Positions 61,286-64,000 of a stretch of 64,000 bases of DNA are shown here, piece after piece. The position numbers were made by a program, and so were the translations under genes. The notes beneath the pieces were generated by a model. The model saw only the letters and a list, made by a program, of their open reading frames with translations. It was not told the DNA's origin and did no database searches. Each line of letters starts with the position of its first letter. Positions within the stretch are counted from its first letter, which is position 1. Where the stretch lies: NCBI GenBank assembly GCA_025558095.1, contig JAIVFI010000003.1, forward strand, positions 868,001 through 932,000, in the 5' to 3' direction. The DNA is from Hyaloraphidium curvatum (taxonomy: Eukaryota > Monoblepharomycota > Hyaloraphidiomycetes > Hyaloraphidiales > Hyaloraphidiaceae).

Positions 61286-64000
61286 TCAACTACCGTGTTT
61301 CAGCACCTCCGCCACAACACCTTGCGTATAGATCGCGTTCTCTTCGAGCTCTTCCATAAGTGCCATGATGTCCGACAGTGTCGCATTCAATTCCTGAGCC
61401 GGGCTCTTCAGACTGCCGGACCGGTGCCGGGCTTCGGCACCGGCACCGGTTTCATTTGCACCATGCAAATCCTTCTTGTCAAATGCCGAAGCTTCCGAGA
61501 CGCCGAGCTGAGCGCTGACGCGCTCGTCGGTCCGAATCGTGAGCGTCGACGGCTTGTGCAACGATCCCTCTGACTCTCCGCGCGCCAACCCACGCAACCC
61601 CTCTTCCTTCGCCGCCGAAGAAGAGGGCACAGTCCCTTCCGAGTCCGCATCCCCGTCGGTACCCGGTGCAGCCGCTTCTTCGGTGGCGGAAGCATCTCCC
61701 TGTAAGCCATTGACAATGTCCAGTGTCCCTTCAGAGTCGCTCGGACTCTCCCCAACTGCAGGGAACACATCCGAGCTCCGAGCCGAAGTCGCACCTCCCT
61801 CGCCATCATCGGCTTCTCCCGCTATGGCCAAGGAAGGTTCCGTTGTGGCCATCGGCGTCCCCGATTCAACCACATCAGTTCCGTTCTCCACGCCCTCCTT
61901 TCTAGCATCAACCTTGTCTTCAGGGGTAATGGGTCCGTTCTCGGTCGCAGGAACGCCGTTCTCGGTTGTAGGAGATGCGGAAATCAAGACATCCTGTTTC
62001 GACCCGCCACCCTCCGCGCCCTGGTCCGGTTTCTTCTTCCGTTTCCGCTTCTCCTCCATCTCCCGCTGGTGCCGCTCTTTCTTTTCCTTCTCGAGCTTCC
62101 GTGCCCTGGCGTTTTCGTTCTCCAGCTTGGCCTGCTGGTATTCGACGCAGAACTTCCAAAAGATCCCAAAGAATTCCTCGCTGGGCATTTTTGCCGACTC
62201 CTCACCGAACATTGTACACAGAGCGTCGTAGTCGGCATCGATGCCATCAATCTTGGAGGTAAGGTCGTCAAGGAACGAGGCGGAGCTTGCGTGGAACTCC
62301 TTCATGATCCTTTCGAAGTCCCCCGCGTTCTTCTTGGTCGAGCGCGACAGCTGGTTGAGAAGCACCTCAAGCTGTTCAACGCCATGCTTGATCCGGACAA
62401 GGATCGCACGTAGGTCCGCCATTGTCACGCGGGTCCCATCCTCGACATCCACCAGCTCGTCGGTAAAATTGAGAAGATGCGGCATCTTGTCCTCAAACAA
62501 CTGGGCAAGATAGTGGAGCAGAGTGTACTTGCGATCTTCAACCACCGTGGATTTGGTATCCCCGAGCCGCAGGAGTGCATCGAGCTTGAAACCATACGTC
62601 GGCCCACGTTTCCCGTTCAGAAAGTTTCCCAAGCCAAGAATGACCTTGAGCACGTCGGCGAATTTGGGATCGCGGGAGCTGATCAAGTAGCCACCGCGCT
62701 TGACCTCGATCCGCTTGACCGCGCTCTTGTTGATGGCATCGATGGCACGCCGGATCTTTTCGACCATTTCTGCGCCGTCGGCTGCCCCTTCCTCCAGAAA
62801 CCACGCCCGGAAACCCAGCGCCCTGAGGCGAGCCTCGTAGAAGGGGATCTTCGAAACCGAGTACATGAAGCGTTCCGCCGGAGCAAGCGATTGCGGATCG
62901 TCCTCGTGCTGTGAGAGCACGCCAAGCTCATCCTCCGTCGGCACAAACTTGAGCAGCTCAGTAATGAGCTGCGTAGGAAGCACCGCGTCGTCGACTTTTG
63001 ACATCGCTTCGACTAGCTGCTCGGAGCTCAGCTTGGAAGCCCTCAGAGTGATGTCTGTGCCCCAGTGTCAGATACCCCGAAGCAAGACCACCAACCAAAG
63101 CGAACTCACTAATATTCTGGGAACGCTTCGAGTCCAGGAACGTGACCTTTGTGGCGGCTGTGGGCTTCGTCGCGGGATCTTCCTCTGGCACCTCCTTCTT
63201 GACAAACTCGGCGGAGAAGACCTCCTCAAGCGTCTCGTATTCCTTGAGAAGCTTGCCCTCGAGAGATCGTTCGTCGGTGGTTGGCTTCGCGAAGGGTTCC
63301 GAGAGGTGCGTCCAAACGGTGTTGCGAATCTGAAACGGGGAAAGTTTGGTCCAGTTGAGCGACTTGACGTTCTTCTTCGGCTTCGGGACGCCCCAAGACC
63401 ACGGTGCAGGCGGCAGCGGATGACCGGATTGGATACCGGGGGGAAGCGGCGCTGCGGGTGGCGGCGGCGGGCCGGGCGGGCCCGAACCAGGCGGCGGCGG
63501 AGGTGGCGGTGGTCCCTGCAACACCTAGTCACTCAACATGGGCCTGAACATGTGTGCGAGAGCATACTCACGCCACTGGAAGGAGGAGGCGGGGGCGGAG
63601 GTGGCGGACCACCACCGGGCATTGGTGGCGGGGGCGGAGGAGGAGGAACGCCGCCGGAGATAGGGGGCGGAGGGGGAGGAGGCGGGATCGACGAGCCCGG
63701 CATTGCGGTTTGTGGGGGCGCTGCAGGAATGCTGGAACCTAGTGCGAAGTCGACGGCTATCAGACGGCAGGGAAGAAAATGCACGTCAGGGACATACCCG
63801 ACGGCATCGGCGGTGGCGGTGGAGGAGGTGGAATGGTCGATCCCGGCGCTGTAGGAGGCGAGAAGCATAGAGCGCGATCATTAGACGGCACTACCATGCG
63901 GCCGACATCGGAGGCATACCCGGCAACATCGGCGGCGGCGGTGGAGGAGGCGGGATCGACGGGCCGGGAACAAAAGGAGGTGGTGGTGGCGGAGGAGGAA
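61286..64000 (-). CDS. Formin (FH1-FH2), 5' end missing
   Basis: Actin nucleator/elongator. Exons seen: 64000-63920 (continues off the edge), 63848-63798, 63738-63572, 63515-63110 and 63054-61286, with introns of 71, 59, 56 and 55 nt. FH1 is a run of poly-Pro blocks, each on its own small exon and separated by G-S-x-I or M-P-G linkers. FH2 starts with VKSLNWTKL, has FLDSKRSQNINI, LVEAMSKVDDAVLPTQLITELLKFVPTEDE, MYSVSKIPFYEARLRAL, the GNFLNGKRGPTYGFKLDALLRL dimer/actin-binding block and LLHYLAQLFEDK. A basic coiled coil (KLEKEKKERHQREMEEKRKRKKK) follows, then an acidic disordered tail. No clear DAD is visible at the C-terminus. Any GBD/DID lies outside the window. Confidence 0.93.

Noticed and set aside
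1-64000. CRISPR arrays, bacterial-type operons and ribosome binding sites
   Set aside because: No direct-repeat and spacer pattern was seen, and the pervasive spliceosomal introns show the DNA is eukaryotic.

Overview
The window is nuclear DNA of a GC-rich, intron-rich eukaryote with tightly packed genes. Gene content points to an early-diverging (zoosporic or chytrid-like) fungus: a single-chain NADH-type glutamate synthase, Sen54, Mrt4, a Tsr4-type PDCD2 protein, Swd2/WDR82, eIF2-gamma, mitochondrial uL5, a cytochrome bc1 core subunit and a formin. An Abraxas-like MPN protein is also present, a family better known from animals and plants. Species assignment is inference. I reconstructed about 80 introns by hand. 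Nearly all are GT-AG and 48-64 nt long, with 55 nt the most common length; one is GC-AG, and three internal exons are exactly 25 nt.

Layout. 1-6258: QCR2 (3' end off the left edge), a PA-TM-RING ubiquitin ligase, a secretory-type single-pass protein, a small Lys-rich protein, and SEN54. 6410-16369 (minus): one 22-exon gene encoding about 2,916 residues. It has an N-terminal RGG box and a C-terminus with the zinc-ribbon and RuvC-III signature of the TnpB/Fanzor (OMEGA) nuclease family. This is the most unusual object in the window. 16370-21092: gene-poor, with a 20-bp-period minisatellite. 21093-25125: a zinc-finger protein, a truncated IS630/Tc1-type transposase remnant, MRT4 and a SnoaL/NTF2-like protein. 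25240-34781: a CREST-superfamily membrane hydrolase, eIF2-gamma, an F-box-like protein, an alkaline-phosphatase-superfamily phosphodiesterase, TSR4, mitochondrial uL5 and a TauD-like dioxygenase.

35473-42243: GLT1 (glutamate synthase). 42527-49000: an Abraxas-like protein, an NTF2-like protein with a Jupiter/HN1-type tail, an MFS transporter and SWD2/WDR82. 49133-55497: a thioesterase-like protein, a DUF167 protein, a class-I-like sirtuin, a GT32/A4GALT-like glycosyltransferase and an FkbM-type methyltransferase. 55758-64000: an arrestin-fold protein, a possible Treslin/Sld3-like protein and a formin (5' end off the right edge).

There are no operons. Neighbours are usually divergent pairs sharing short promoters (15 bp between the start codons of TSR4 and uL5m) or convergent pairs with almost no spacer (stop codons overlapping at 29658-29661). 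Functions are mainly housekeeping: translation and ribosome assembly, tRNA splicing, respiration, nitrogen assimilation, chromatin, and ubiquitin or cytoskeleton regulation. The TnpB/Fanzor-like gene and the transposase remnant are the mobile-element-related exceptions. Exon coordinates come from reading splice sites and frames by eye and could be off by a few bases.
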